Positions 1 through 9,063 are shown, counted from the stretch's first letter. The stretch is 64,000 bases of DNA from DATEGZ01 sp035279905 (GCA_035279905.1 DATEGZ010000257.1:1-64000), one strand, 5' to 3'. A program made the numbers and translations. Notes: generated from the sequence alone by a model not told the origin.

Positions 1-522
1 CACGTGAGCGGCGGGCGTGAGTCGAAACAGTGGCACCTCGACCGCTTCGCGAGCGTCGCGCGCGAGCTCGCCGGGGCGCGCGGCGCGACGATCGTCCTCA
101 CGGGCACGGACGCGGACCGGCCGATGGTCGACGCCGTCAAACGCGATCTCGGCGGCCTGCGCCTCGTCGACGCGTCGGGCGGCATGGACGTGCCGACGCT
201 CGCCGCGCTCCTCGCGCGGCTCGATCTCTACATCACGAGCGACACGGGCCCGATGCATCTGGCGGCCGCGATGGGCACGCCGGTCGTCGCGCTCTTCGGC
301 CCGTCGCAGCCCGAACGGTACGGTCCGCGGGCGTCGCTCGAACGCATCGTGCGCGTCGATTTGCCCTGCAGCCCGTGCGGACGCGTGCGGTTGCCCCCCG
401 AGCGTTGCCGCGGGCACGTGCCGGATTGCATGGACGGCATCACGGTGCACGCCGTGCTGCAGGCGGCCAACGAGCTGCTGGACGCGGCGCGCCCGGCGGC
501 CGGCCGCGTCGCGACCTCCTGA
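1..522 (+). CDS. Glycosyltransferase family 9 (heptosyltransferase-like), C-terminal part
   Basis: The reading frame is open from base 1, so the N-terminal domain lies outside the window; only about 173 residues remain. The segment TSDTGPMHLAAAMGTPVVAL followed by FGPSQPERYGP is the nucleotide-sugar-binding signature of GT9 ADP-heptose:LPS heptosyltransferases. A Cys-rich stretch (CSPCGR, then two more Cys) follows, as in many family members. It would add a heptose or related sugar to an LPS-core-like acceptor on the cytoplasmic face of the inner membrane. The next gene starts two bases after its stop, so the two are probably cotranscribed. The exact sugar and acceptor cannot be read from the sequence. 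Confidence 0.85.
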   Translation, partial: HVSGGRESKQWHLDRFASVARELAGARGATIVLTGTDADRPMVDAVKRDLGGLRLVDASGGMDVPTLAALLARLDLYITSDTGPMHLAAAMGTPVVALFGPSQPERYGPRASLERIVRVDLPCSPCGRVRLPPERCRGHVPDCMDGITVHAVLQAANELLDAARPAAGRVATS

Positions 523-523
523 G

Positions 524-2335
524 ATGCAGGCCACGCTCACGTCGGTCACGCCGCAGGGCCGGGAGCTCCGCACGGAAATCGCGGACTGGCTCACGCCCGA
601 CCTCCGCGAGACCGCGCGCGTCGAGGCGAACGCGTGGATCAAGCGCCTGCGCCTCGTCACCTACGACGGTCAGACGATGCGCGAGCGCTTCGTGTATCGG
701 GGCGATTCGCTCTGGTGGTTCACGGAGCTGTTTCTGCACAAGATGCGCCGGCTGGACACCGCCGTGGCGGTGACGCTGGCGCTCGAGGCGCTGCGCGCGA
801 AGGAAGCGCCCGCGCGTCTCCGCGTCGACACCGACGATCGCGTCGTCCGCGACACGGCGGCGGCGTTCGGGCGCGCGCACGAGATTCCGGTCGAGGCGCT
901 GGGACCGGTGGCGGAGCCGGACGGGCGCGACCGCGACAGCTTCCTCATCGGCCTCACGGCGCGGCTCTCGCGGCTGCGGCCGGCCCGGGCCATCGTGCCG
1001 CGAAAGGCGCGCGTGGCCGCGTTCGTCCACACGGCGTTCTGGCGCGAGTCGGCCGATGAGGACGGACCGGAACAGGAGAGCTATATCGGTCCGGTGCTCT
1101 CGGCGTTGTCCGAGCGGCTCGGACCGACCGGCCTCTGGTACGTCGGCGTCGGCCCGCGTCAGAATTTTCGCGCGCGGCGCTGGTGGGATCCGGTCACGAC
1201 GATCGGCAGTCCGCGTCCGCTCGTGACGCCAATCGAGCGGCTCTCGCGTCGCGTCGATCTCAAGGACTCGCTCGCGCTCTGGAGCCAGCGCCAGGAGCTC
1301 GCGAAGGCGATCACCGCCGGCAGCGGCGTGCGCGCGGCCGGGATGTTCCGCGAGATCGATCTCTGGCCGGTGCTCCGCCGCGAGCTCGAAGGCGTCGCGC
1401 TGCTGCAGTGGCCGTGGTCGGCGCGCGCCATGGACGAAGCCGGGTCGGCGATCGACGCGCTGATGCCGGACGCGGTGCTCACCTACGCGGAGGCCGGCGG
1501 CTGGGGACGCGCGCTCGTGCTCGAAGCGCGGCGCCGCGGCGTGCGATCGATCGGCCTGCAGCACGGCTTCATCTACCGCCACTGGCTGAACTACCGGCAC
1601 GAGCCTGACGAGATGGCACGGCAGGGCGAGGATCGCGGCTTCCCGGCGCCGGACAAGACGCTGCTCTTCGACGGCTACGCCGCGGAGTCGCTCGAATCGG
1701 CGGGGCATTTTTCGCGAGCGAGCCTGGTCGTCACCGGCAATCCCGGACTGGACGCGCTCACGCATCGGATCTCGCAGGTCACCGACGGCGATCGCCCCGC
1801 GATTCGCGCGTCGCTCGGCGTGAGAGACGATCAGCGCGCGGTGGTGCTCGCCGCGAAGTTCAGCGAGGCACGCGCGCACCTGGCGGGGCTCGCTGCCGCG
1901 CTCCGTGCGCGGCCGCGCGTGCAGCTCGTCGTGAAGACGCACCCGGCGGAGACCCCGGAGCTCTACGCCGCGCCGTTCGCGGGCCTCTCGAACGTCACGG
2001 TCACGCCCGCGGCCACCGATCTCGCGCGCGTGCTGGCCGTCGCCGACGGCATCGTCACCGTCAACTCCACGGTCGCGCTCGATGCGCTCGTCCTCGGCGT
2101 GCCGTCGCTCGTGATCGGGCTGCCGAACAATCTGAGTCCGTTCGTGTCAGCCGGGGTCATGCTCGGCGCGCACTCGGATGGCGAAGTCGGCGAGCGTCTG
2201 GACGCGCTCCTGTATGATGAGGGGGCGCGACGGCACCTGCTCGACGCCGGATCGCGCTTCACCAGCGCCCACGGGATGCGCAGCGACGGGCACGCAGCCG
2301 CACGCGCGGCCGAGGCCATTCTGAATCCACGATGA
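524..2335 (+). CDS. Capsule/surface-polysaccharide GT-B glycosyltransferase-like protein
   Basis: A 603-residue protein. The start ATG at 524 is one base past the upstream stop; the open frame runs further upstream only because it shadows the GT9 gene. The C-terminal half carries features of capsule-synthesis and CDP-glycerol-transferase-like GT-B enzymes: LQHGFIYRHW, VVTGNPGLDAL, VVKTHPAE and VNSTVALDALVLGVPSLVIG, the last resembling a nucleotide-phosphate-binding loop. The N-terminal ~200 residues are unrecognised. It probably transfers a sugar or sugar-phosphate during surface-glycan synthesis. Its end overlaps the next start by four bases (ATGA), suggesting translational coupling. A UDP-GlcNAc-2-epimerase-fold non-transferase is the main alternative. 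Confidence 0.65.
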   Translation: MQATLTSVTPQGRELRTEIADWLTPDLRETARVEANAWIKRLRLVTYDGQTMRERFVYRGDSLWWFTELFLHKMRRLDTAVAVTLALEALRAKEAPARLRVDTDDRVVRDTAAAFGRAHEIPVEALGPVAEPDGRDRDSFLIGLTARLSRLRPARAIVPRKARVAAFVHTAFWRESADEDGPEQESYIGPVLSALSERLGPTGLWYVGVGPRQNFRARRWWDPVTTIGSPRPLVTPIERLSRRVDLKDSLALWSQRQELAKAITAGSGVRAAGMFREIDLWPVLRRELEGVALLQWPWSARAMDEAGSAIDALMPDAVLTYAEAGGWGRALVLEARRRGVRSIGLQHGFIYRHWLNYRHEPDEMARQGEDRGFPAPDKTLLFDGYAAESLESAGHFSRASLVVTGNPGLDALTHRISQVTDGDRPAIRASLGVRDDQRAVVLAAKFSEARAHLAGLAAALRARPRVQLVVKTHPAETPELYAAPFAGLSNVTVTPAATDLARVLAVADGIVTVNSTVALDALVLGVPSLVIGLPNNLSPFVSAGVMLGAHSDGEVGERLDALLYDEGARRHLLDAGSRFTSAHGMRSDGHAAARAAEAILNPR

Positions 2336-3315
2336 AAACATTGCTCACTGGCGGCGCCGGGTTCGTGGGATCGCACCTGGCCGACGCCCTGCTCGACCGC
2401 GGCCACGAGGTGCTCGTCATCGACGACCTGTCGACCGGGTCGATGGACAACATCGCGCATCTCAAGGGCCGGCGCGGGTTCGAGTACGTCATCGACACCG
2501 TGATGAACGAGCCGCTCATGGCCGGGCTCGTCGAGCGGTCCGACATGGTGTTCCATCTGGCCGCGGCCGTCGGCGTGAAGCTGATCGTCGAGGCGCCGGT
2601 GCGGACGATCGAGACCAACGTGCACGGCACCGAGATCGTGCTCACGCAAGCGAGCCAGCACAACAAGCTCGTCGTCGTCTTCTCGACGTCCGAGGTGTAC
2701 GGCAAGAGCACGGCCGTGCCGTTCAACGAGGACGCTGATCTGGTGATGGGCCCGACGCCGAAGCACCGCTGGGCCTACGCGTGCAGCAAGGCGCTCGACG
2801 AGTTCCTGGCGCTCGCCTACTACCGCGAGCGCGCGCTGCCCGCGATCATCGTGCGGCTCTTCAACACGGTCGGCCCACGCCAGACCGGCCGCTACGGCAT
2901 GGTCATCCCGACGTTCGTGCGGCAGGCGCTCACGGGCGCGCCGATCACGGTGTACGGCGACGGGCGGCAGATGCGCTCGTTCACGTACGTCGGCGACGTG
3001 GTCGAGGGCCTGATCCGGCTCGCCGCCGAGCCGCGCGCGGTCGGACAGGTCTTCAACATCGGTCACACGCAGGAGACGACGATCGGCGATCTCGCGGAGC
3101 GTGTGCGGACGATCACCGGCAGCTCGTCGGAGATCGTGCGCGTGCCCTACGACGAGGCGTACCAGGAAGGATTCGAGGACATGCCGCGGCGCGTCCCCGA
3201 CCTGACGAAGATCTCTCGGCTGGTCGGCTACCGGCCGACGGTCGACCTGGACGGCATCCTCGAGCGCGTCGTCGCGCACATGCGCACGACGCTCGAGCCC
3301 GCGCATCGTCCATAA
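2332..3315 (+). CDS. NAD-dependent epimerase/dehydratase of nucleotide sugars (extended SDR)
   Basis: A 327-residue extended short-chain dehydrogenase. The Rossmann motif TGGAGFVGSH lies at the N terminus and the catalytic Y-x3-K is Tyr149/Lys153 (WAYACSK). The segment RLFNTVGPRQTGRYGMVIP and the later YGDGRQMRSFTYVGDVVEG are typical of UDP-glucose/UDP-glucuronate epimerases and decarboxylases. It would interconvert or decarboxylate an NDP-sugar to supply donors for neighbouring glycosyltransferases. It overlaps the upstream gene by four bases. Exact specificity (4-epimerase, UDP-xylose synthase or dehydratase) is not resolvable here. Confidence 0.85.
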   Translation: MKTLLTGGAGFVGSHLADALLDRGHEVLVIDDLSTGSMDNIAHLKGRRGFEYVIDTVMNEPLMAGLVERSDMVFHLAAAVGVKLIVEAPVRTIETNVHGTEIVLTQASQHNKLVVVFSTSEVYGKSTAVPFNEDADLVMGPTPKHRWAYACSKALDEFLALAYYRERALPAIIVRLFNTVGPRQTGRYGMVIPTFVRQALTGAPITVYGDGRQMRSFTYVGDVVEGLIRLAAEPRAVGQVFNIGHTQETTIGDLAERVRTITGSSSEIVRVPYDEAYQEGFEDMPRRVPDLTKISRLVGYRPTVDLDGILERVVAHMRTTLEPAHRP

Positions 3316-3340
3316 TTGAAATGAGTGGCTTGACCAACCT

Positions 3341-4288
3341 GTGGCTTTGACGCGACACGCCCGATCCGTCGCCGAGCGCCTGCTCGCCGCCAACGCGAAA
3401 CCCATCCGCCGACTGCTGCTCGCCACCGGCCGGGACCGCGCGCGCCGGCTGCCGGACATTGTCCAGATCGAGAGCACCAACATCTGCAACGCCAAGTGCG
3501 TCTTCTGCCCGCGCGACGAGATGCATCGCCGCCAGGGCGTGATGGACATGGAGTTGTTCAAGAAGATCGTGGACGAGTGCGCGGCGCTCGGCATCACGCA
3601 CGTGCGCGTCCACAACTATGGCGAGCCGTTTCTCGACCGGCAGCTCGTCGAAAAGGTCCGCTACGCGAAGCAGCAGGGCATCAAGGAAGTCGGCATGATC
3701 AGCAACGGATCGCTGATCACCGAGGAGCTCGCGCGCGGGATGATCGACGCCGGGCTCGACGCGATCAACATCAGCGTCGACGCGGCCGGCAAGGAAGTCT
3801 TCGAGCGGACGCGGCTCAACCTGGAATACGACACGGTCATCGGCAACATCCGGACGCTCGCGCGGCTGCGCAAGGAAGCTGGCCGCACGCATCCCAAGCT
3901 CATTCTGTCGTTCGTGCGGCAGAACAACTCCGCCGACGAGCAGGCGTTCATCCGCGAGTGGAGCCAGGTCGCCGACAAGATCCACATCACGGACCTGCAC
4001 AACTGGGCGGGCACGCTCAACGCGAAATCCGACGTGAATTATCCGTGCTACCGCCTCTGGCTGACGTTCACCGTGCTGTGGGACGGCCGCGTCTCGCTCT
4101 GCTGCGCCGACTTCGACGGCCGGCACATCCTCGGCGACCTGCGGACCTCGACAGTCGCGCAGGTCTGGAATTCGCCCGCCTACCGCGCGGTGCGCCGCCA
4201 GCATCTCGAGAGCGGCGGGCCGGAAATCTGTCGATCCTGCGATTTGCCCAAGAAAGACTCCCCCCTCTGGGTGGGCCGGCTGGTTTAA
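3341..4288 (+). CDS. Radical SAM/SPASM domain protein
   Basis: A 315-residue protein starting at a GTG (3341). The radical-SAM CxxxCxxC motif is Cys49/Cys53/Cys56 in STNICNAKCVFCPRDEMHR. A C-terminal SPASM-type region has VSLCCADFDGRHILGDL and EICRSCDLP, expected to bind an auxiliary Fe-S cluster. Such proteins occur in surface-polysaccharide loci and modify sugars, peptides or lipids by radical chemistry; the substrate is unknown. It sits between the epimerase and a small secreted protein. No clear Shine-Dalgarno sequence precedes the GTG, so the start is moderately certain. It is one of three radical SAM genes within 8.5 kb. Confidence 0.85.
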   Translation: MALTRHARSVAERLLAANAKPIRRLLLATGRDRARRLPDIVQIESTNICNAKCVFCPRDEMHRRQGVMDMELFKKIVDECAALGITHVRVHNYGEPFLDRQLVEKVRYAKQQGIKEVGMISNGSLITEELARGMIDAGLDAINISVDAAGKEVFERTRLNLEYDTVIGNIRTLARLRKEAGRTHPKLILSFVRQNNSADEQAFIREWSQVADKIHITDLHNWAGTLNAKSDVNYPCYRLWLTFTVLWDGRVSLCCADFDGRHILGDLRTSTVAQVWNSPAYRAVRRQHLESGGPEICRSCDLPKKDSPLWVGRLV

Positions 4289-4315
4289 CCGGCCGATAAG
4301 CCTGAAGGGACGTCG

Positions 4316-4321
4316 TATACT
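4316..4321 (+). promoter_or_regulatory. Candidate -10 box (TATACT) for the 4346 gene
   Basis: TATACT lies 24 bases upstream of the ATG at 4346. A predicted transcript would start near 4328 and keep a short leader containing GGAG at 4334-4337, spaced eight bases from the ATG. No convincing -35 hexamer is visible. The same TATACT hexamer recurs before several other genes in the window. Confidence 0.4.
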
Positions 4322-4345
4322 CAGACGATCCGCGGAGAATTCTGT

Positions 4346-4990
4346 ATGCGCGCCAAAATCCTGACGGGCCTGTTGTCGGCCGGGCTTCTACTCCTGGTCA
4401 CCGTGCACCCGGCGGCGCAATCGCCGGCCTCGGCCGAGCGCAAGCTCCTGCTTTCGTTCGACCGCAACGGCCTGGTGACGCTGGTCGCCCAGAACGTGAC
4501 CGTGCGCGAGATCCTTGCGGAATGGGCGCGCCAGGGCGGCACGCGGATGCAGGACGCGGAAAAGCTGACCGGCGCGCCGATCACGGTGCAGTTCGATGCT
4601 CAGCCCGAAGCGGTCGTGCTCGAGTCGCTGCTCCGCGGCACCGCGGGCTACATCCTGTATCCACGCATGGAAGGCGGAGCGGGCGCGTCAATCTGGCAGT
4701 CAGTCTCCATTCTTCCGACGAGCCACCCGACGCAGCTCTACTCCACGCCCAGCAGCTCGCCGCAGATTGCGCCGGTCGTGCAGACGATGCCCGACGATGA
4801 GATTCCGCCGGTGACGCCGACGCCGACCGGACCGGCGCAGACGCAGCAAGCCCCGCCACAGCAACCGAACCGCCCGACGATGCCGGGCGTGTACGTGCCG
4901 CTGCAGACGGTGCCGCCGGGCGGCGCGGTGCCGACGCCCACGCCCGCGCCGAATACGACAGGCCGGGGACGTGGAGGCGGAGGGTTGTAG
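4346..4990 (+). CDS. Secreted STN-like domain protein with proline-rich tail
   Basis: A 214-residue protein of unknown function. Residues 1-25 form a signal peptide (hydrophobic LLSAGLLLLVTV, then AAQS). Residues ~32-105 contain LVTLVAQNVTVREILAEWAR and ITVQFDAQPEAVVLESLL, which resemble the short secretin/TonB N-terminal (STN) fold. The rest is low complexity, rich in Pro, Thr and Gln, ending in a Gly/Arg run. It may be a periplasmic piece of an export or surface-assembly system, but there is no secretin nearby. Its own -10 box and GGAG ribosome-binding site suggest separate expression. STN assignment is by eye only. Confidence 0.6.
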   Translation: MRAKILTGLLSAGLLLLVTVHPAAQSPASAERKLLLSFDRNGLVTLVAQNVTVREILAEWARQGGTRMQDAEKLTGAPITVQFDAQPEAVVLESLLRGTAGYILYPRMEGGAGASIWQSVSILPTSHPTQLYSTPSSSPQIAPVVQTMPDDEIPPVTPTPTGPAQTQQAPPQQPNRPTMPGVYVPLQTVPPGGAVPTPTPAPNTTGRGRGGGGL

Positions 4991-4999
4991 AATCTCTCC

Positions 5000-5710
5000 A
5001 TGCCCTCGCCCTCTTCCGTCGCACGGACGGGGGAATACGCGGAACGCGGCGACTACCATCGCCAGCTCTCACCCACCTGGGAGTTCTACCCGACTTATCT
5101 CGCGAAGCTTGAAATCGTCCGGCAGCACCTGACGAGTCTGCCGGCCGGCACGCGCGTGCTCGACGCCGGGTGCGGCGAAGGCGTGCTCGTCGAGGAGTTC
5201 CGCGGACGCCTCGCGATCGAGGGCGTCGATCCGAACTACAGCTCGGCGATCGTGCGGCGCGAATCGTTGACCGCGCTGTCGTCGCCCGACGGCGCTTACG
5301 ATCGCGCGCTGTGCCTCGACGTGCTCGAGCACTTGTCGTTCGAGGACCAATCGCGCGCGCTCGCGGAGTTGTTCCGCGTGGTGCGGCCCGGCGGCGAATT
5401 GCTCGTCACGGTGCCCAACCTCGCGCACCTGCAGTCGCGCGTCCACTTCCTGCTTGCCGGGCGGCTGATCCGCACGGCCAATCCGCTCAAGCATCCGGGC
5501 GACCGCCCGGTTGGCGAGTACGTCGAACTCGCGCGCCGCGCGGGTTTCGCGCCCGTCGATCGCCGCGGAATCTTCCCGACGGTGCCGGTGCTGACGCGAT
5601 GGATCCGTCGATCGCCCGCGCGGCTCCGCTGGCTGCACACGACGCTCACGCGGCTGCTGCCCGTCCCGGGCTGGTGCTTCCTGAACGTGCTGCGCTTCAG
5701 GCGCCCCTGA
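5000..5710 (+). CDS. Class I SAM-dependent methyltransferase
   Basis: A 236-residue protein with SAM-binding motif I as RVLDAGCGEGVLVEEF and a following acidic residue in IEGVDPN. The segment YDRALCLDVLEHLSFEDQ and the later VVRPGGELLVTVPN are typical of Methyltransf_11/23 enzymes. The C-terminal ~60 residues are basic and partly hydrophobic, suggesting membrane association. In this glycan cluster it may methylate a sugar, lipid carrier or small metabolite; no substrate can be assigned. The flippase gene begins nine bases after its stop. Confidence 0.8.
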   Translation: MPSPSSVARTGEYAERGDYHRQLSPTWEFYPTYLAKLEIVRQHLTSLPAGTRVLDAGCGEGVLVEEFRGRLAIEGVDPNYSSAIVRRESLTALSSPDGAYDRALCLDVLEHLSFEDQSRALAELFRVVRPGGELLVTVPNLAHLQSRVHFLLAGRLIRTANPLKHPGDRPVGEYVELARRAGFAPVDRRGIFPTVPVLTRWIRRSPARLRWLHTTLTRLLPVPGWCFLNVLRFRRP

Positions 5711-5719
5711 TCAGCGACC

Positions 5720-7198
5720 TTGCGAGACCGGCTGAAACATCTGACGAAGGGCGTCGCGATCTACGGCGCGGGCGACGCCGCGATCTCCATCGTCAACTTC
5801 CTGTTGCTGGCGGTGTACGTCAGGCGCGGGTTCCTCACCGCGGTCGACTACGGCGCGCTCGCGACGCTCGGATCGCTCGAGGCGTTCATCAAGGTCGTCA
5901 ACCGGTGGGGCCTCGACGGCGCGTTCATGCGCTTCTACCATGAGCGCGAGGACGGCGCGCCCCGCCGGCGGATGGCGAGCACGATCCTCTGGTTTCTCCT
6001 GGTGGCCGACGGCCTGCTGCTCGCGATCGCGCTGGCGGCTTCCGGCCCGCTCGCCGCGTGGCTGCCGCTCGACGACACCTACCTGCTCGCGCTGCGGTTG
6101 ATGCTCGTCAACATGTTCCTCGTCACGTTCACGTTCTTTCCGTTTCACGCGATGCGGCTGCGCGACGCGGCCGTCACCTACAGCGCGCTCACGTTCACGC
6201 GATCGGCGGGCACGCTCATCCTGCGCATCGTGCTCGTGATTGGCTTCGGTCTCGGGATCACGGGCGTTTACCTCGCCGACCTCGCGCTGACGCTCGTCCT
6301 GTGGCCGCTCTTGTGGCGATGGATCCGGCCGCTCGTGGGCGCGATGTTCTCGACCGACGAGTTGCGGCAGGTGCTGCGATTCGGCCTGCCGCGGCTGCCG
6401 CACGGTTTGGCGCAGCAGTCGCTCGAGAGCACGCCGAAGCTGCTGCTCGGCCAGAACGTCAACGCCGATGCTCTGGGCGTCTACCAGAACGGCTCGACGC
6501 TCGGCACGGCGGTGCGGTTCTTCACGTCGGCCTTCGAAACGGCGTGGGCGCCGTTCTACTACGCGACGTCGCGTAAGCCCGACGCGAAGCAGACCTTCGG
6601 CAAGATGACGACCTACGGCGTCGCGGTGCTCGTGCTGCTCGTCGCCGGAACGACCGCCGTCGCCCGCGACGTCATCCTCGCGATGCTCAAGCCCGAGTAC
6701 CTGGCGGCCCTGCCCGTCGTGCCGACGATCGCGGTCGGCATCGCGCTCCAGGGCGTGTATCTCTTGACGTCGATCGGGCTGAACCTGACGAGCCGCACGG
6801 AGTTCTATCCCGTCTCCACGCTCACGGCAGCCGGCGTCGGCTTTGCGGCCGGACTCGCACTCATTCCGCACTACGGCGTCGTCGGCGCCGCGATCACGGT
6901 GCTCGTGTCCTACCTGACGCAGCTCGTCGTCGCGTTCGTGTTCGCGCAGCGGCAGTACCCGATCCAGTACGAGACCGGACGCCTGATCCGGCTCGTCGTC
7001 GCGGGGGTCGCGGCCGCGGCGGCGGCGCTGTGGCTCGTGCCGGCGCTTCCGCCGGTGGCCGGGCTCGTCGCGCGCGGACTCACGTGTGTCGGCGTCTACG
7101 GTCTGCTGCTCTGGGCCACGGGCTTCTTTCGCGCGACCGAGATTGCGTTCCTGCGCGAGATCATCGCGCGCTTCCGCCGGCGGTCCGCGCAGCCATGA
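5720..7198 (+). CDS. Wzx-like polysaccharide flippase (PST/MVF family)
   Basis: A 492-residue polytopic membrane protein with about 12-14 hydrophobic segments. Its N-terminal KGVAIYGAGDAAISIVNFLL and the following VDYGALATLGSLEAF are typical of polysaccharide-transporter flippases that move undecaprenyl-linked oligosaccharide units across the inner membrane. The start is a TTG at 5720; no nearer ATG would keep the first helix. It sits among glycosyltransferases, the expected setting for a Wzx-type exporter. Its last codons overlap the next start by four bases (ATGA at 7195-7198). No Wzy or Wzz gene is obvious beside it. Confidence 0.8.
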   Translation: MRDRLKHLTKGVAIYGAGDAAISIVNFLLLAVYVRRGFLTAVDYGALATLGSLEAFIKVVNRWGLDGAFMRFYHEREDGAPRRRMASTILWFLLVADGLLLAIALAASGPLAAWLPLDDTYLLALRLMLVNMFLVTFTFFPFHAMRLRDAAVTYSALTFTRSAGTLILRIVLVIGFGLGITGVYLADLALTLVLWPLLWRWIRPLVGAMFSTDELRQVLRFGLPRLPHGLAQQSLESTPKLLLGQNVNADALGVYQNGSTLGTAVRFFTSAFETAWAPFYYATSRKPDAKQTFGKMTTYGVAVLVLLVAGTTAVARDVILAMLKPEYLAALPVVPTIAVGIALQGVYLLTSIGLNLTSRTEFYPVSTLTAAGVGFAAGLALIPHYGVVGAAITVLVSYLTQLVVAFVFAQRQYPIQYETGRLIRLVVAGVAAAAAALWLVPALPPVAGLVARGLTCVGVYGLLLWATGFFRATEIAFLREIIARFRRRSAQP

Positions 7199-9054
7199 CG
7201 GAGACACCGACGCGTTCGTGGACGAAGCGCGACGTCGGCGCCGTCGCGTTGCCCGCGCTGGCGGCAATCCTCGTCTATCTGCCGGCGCTCAACCTGTCGT
7301 TCACCTCGGACGATTTCTTCATCCTCGATCGGATCAAGACCCTCGGGGGCCTGCACGATCCGCTGGCGTATTTCCGGAGGCTCGGCTTCTTCGAGTACTA
7401 CCGGCCGCTCGCGTTCGTCTCGCACGCGCTCGACTGGACCATCTGGGGCCAGCGCGCGATGGGGTTTCACCTCACCAACGTCCTGCTGCACGCGATCGCG
7501 AGCCTGCTCGTCGCGGTGCTCGGGCGGCGTCTCTACAGCTCCCGCGTGGCGCTGGTCGGCGGCCTGCTGTTCGCGCTGCATCCGGCCAGCCACGAGGCGG
7601 TGTACTGGATCGCGGCGCGTTTCGATCTGCTGGCGACGTGCTTCATGCTGGCGTCGCTGCTCTTTCTGCTGCGGGACGAGGTCGCGTCGTACTGGATCGG
7701 CGTCGGGTGCTTCGCGCTCGCCCTCCTCTCGAAGGAATCCGCCCTTTCACTGCCGGTGATCGCCGCGGCAGCCGACGTCATCGTCAAGAAGCGCGATTGG
7801 CAGACGGCGGCGCGGCGGCTCGTGCCGCTCGTGGTGGTCGTCCTGGCGTATGCCGTGCTGCGTGCGCAAGCCGTCGATCTCGACGTGGCGGCGAGCGCGC
7901 GCCGCCTGCCGAAGCTCGCGATGATCGCCGCGATGATCGGCGGTCTGGTGCTGCTGGCGCGGCTTCGCGCCGGCAAGACGCCCGTCCCGATCATCGAGAA
8001 CCGATCGCTCGTCTCCGCGATCGCGATTGGTCTCGCAATCGCCGCGGCCGCCGCGGCGCTCTTGTACGTGCCGCTCTCGGGCGCGTGGATGCGCGAGAAG
8101 CTGGGATTTGTCGCGTTCACCAGCTTCTATCTGGCGAGCCCCATCGTGCTGCCGCAGCCCTGGCCGTACTTCCTCGACCAGACCACGAACGTCTACGCCC
8201 TCGCGGGGTTGGTCGTCCTCGCCATCGTGGCGGCCGTCATGCTGCGCGTCACGCACTGGATCACGCGGGACATGCGCGTCGTGTTCCTGCTCGCGTTCGT
8301 CGCCGCCGCGCTCGTGCCGGTCTCGTCGCTGACCAGCGGCGGCCGGTACTTCTATCTCGCCTCGGTCGGCTTCTCGCTGCTCGTCGGCGTCGCGAGCCTC
8401 ACGCTCGCCCGATACACGGCGGTCTCCGCCGCCATCGGGCTCGTCTTTGCGCTCTCGGCGCTCCAGCTCGACTACGCCGCCCGCGCCTGGGCCTGGGCCT
8501 CGACGATGACGTCGAGCGCCCTGACGCTCATGACGTCAGACCTGGCCCCCTGCGGCACGAGGGACGTGATCCTGCTGACGGCGCCCGTGGGCATTCGCGG
8601 CACGTACTGCAATTTCCTGTGGGAAGGCTTCGGCCTGACGAGCGACTGCGCGCCGAAGTCATTCCGGACGCTGCTGCGCGTGGTGCAGAACGACGTGACG
8701 GTCGCGGTCAGCCGGCCGGCACCGGGCGTGGTTGAGTTGCGCGTGCGCAACTACACCGGCAACATCCTGGCGTCTGCGGACCTGAGCACGTTTGAGATAT
8801 GGATCGACAAGGGGCGGACGACGACGGTGACGACGCCGCTCGGCCAGCTCGAGGCTCGGCCCGACGGGGAGGATGAGTTGTTCCGGTTGACGCTCGACCC
8901 TTCACTCTCGGAGGCTCGCCTTTACTACTACGGCGAGGGTGAGGTGAAGCGTGTGGTTCCGGGGTTCCGGAGTTCCGAGGTTCCGAGGCTCGTTCCGGAC
9001 GCTGTCTCAGAACCCCGGAACTCCGGAACCCCGGAACCAACAACGGTACAATAG
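7195..9054 (+). CDS. GT-C-like polytopic membrane protein
   Basis: A 619-residue protein starting at the ATG overlapping the flippase stop. It has about ten hydrophobic helices, with an early loop containing LSFTSDDFFILDRI and a later YYRPLAFVSHALDWTIWG, resembling O-mannosyltransferase/ArnT-type (GT39-like) enzymes where acidic residues of the first periplasmic loop are catalytic. HPASHEAVYWIAARFDLLA is typical of large bacterial GT-C proteins. A soluble ~150-residue C-terminal domain follows. The last ~30 residues are encoded by an inverted GGAACC-rich repeat (8954-9039), so the native C terminus may have been extended by repeat invasion. Acceptor and donor are unknown. Confidence 0.65.
   Translation: MTETPTRSWTKRDVGAVALPALAAILVYLPALNLSFTSDDFFILDRIKTLGGLHDPLAYFRRLGFFEYYRPLAFVSHALDWTIWGQRAMGFHLTNVLLHAIASLLVAVLGRRLYSSRVALVGGLLFALHPASHEAVYWIAARFDLLATCFMLASLLFLLRDEVASYWIGVGCFALALLSKESALSLPVIAAAADVIVKKRDWQTAARRLVPLVVVVLAYAVLRAQAVDLDVAASARRLPKLAMIAAMIGGLVLLARLRAGKTPVPIIENRSLVSAIAIGLAIAAAAAALLYVPLSGAWMREKLGFVAFTSFYLASPIVLPQPWPYFLDQTTNVYALAGLVVLAIVAAVMLRVTHWITRDMRVVFLLAFVAAALVPVSSLTSGGRYFYLASVGFSLLVGVASLTLARYTAVSAAIGLVFALSALQLDYAARAWAWASTMTSSALTLMTSDLAPCGTRDVILLTAPVGIRGTYCNFLWEGFGLTSDCAPKSFRTLLRVVQNDVTVAVSRPAPGVVELRVRNYTGNILASADLSTFEIWIDKGRTTTVTTPLGQLEARPDGEDELFRLTLDPSLSEARLYYYGEGEVKRVVPGFRSSEVPRLVPDAVSEPRNSGTPEPTTVQ
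8954..9039. repeat. Perfect 24-bp inverted repeat of GGAACC units
   Basis: Bases 8954-8977 are the exact reverse complement of 9016-9039, separated by a 38-base loop. Each arm is built of tandem GTTCC/GGAAC units. The repeat encodes the end of the upstream membrane protein and stops eight bases before a TACAAT box, 25 bases before the next ATG. It can form a long hairpin, so it may act as an RNA processing or termination signal as well as a promoter-proximal element. Confidence 0.85.
9047..9052 (+). promoter_or_regulatory. Candidate -10 box (TACAAT) for the 9064 radical SAM gene
   Basis: TACAAT ends 11 bases before the ATG at 9064, predicting a leader of only a few bases and no Shine-Dalgarno sequence. 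The GGAACC inverted repeat occupies the place of the -35 region. Confidence 0.35.
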
Positions 9055-9063
9055 CCCTGACGA

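Noticed and set aside
440..1942. 500-residue open frame antisense to the capsule-type glycosyltransferase
   Set aside because: Arg/His-rich, no domain, and fully covered by a well-supported gene on the other strand; a GC-rich shadow.
3311..3316. CATAAT as a promoter for the radical SAM gene at 3341
   Set aside because: It is isolated within a likely operon, the leader would have no ribosome-binding site, and the spacing is not leaderless.
5711..7267. 518-residue minus-strand open frame over the flippase gene
   Set aside because: Extremely charged low-complexity composition typical of antisense shadows in GC-rich DNA.
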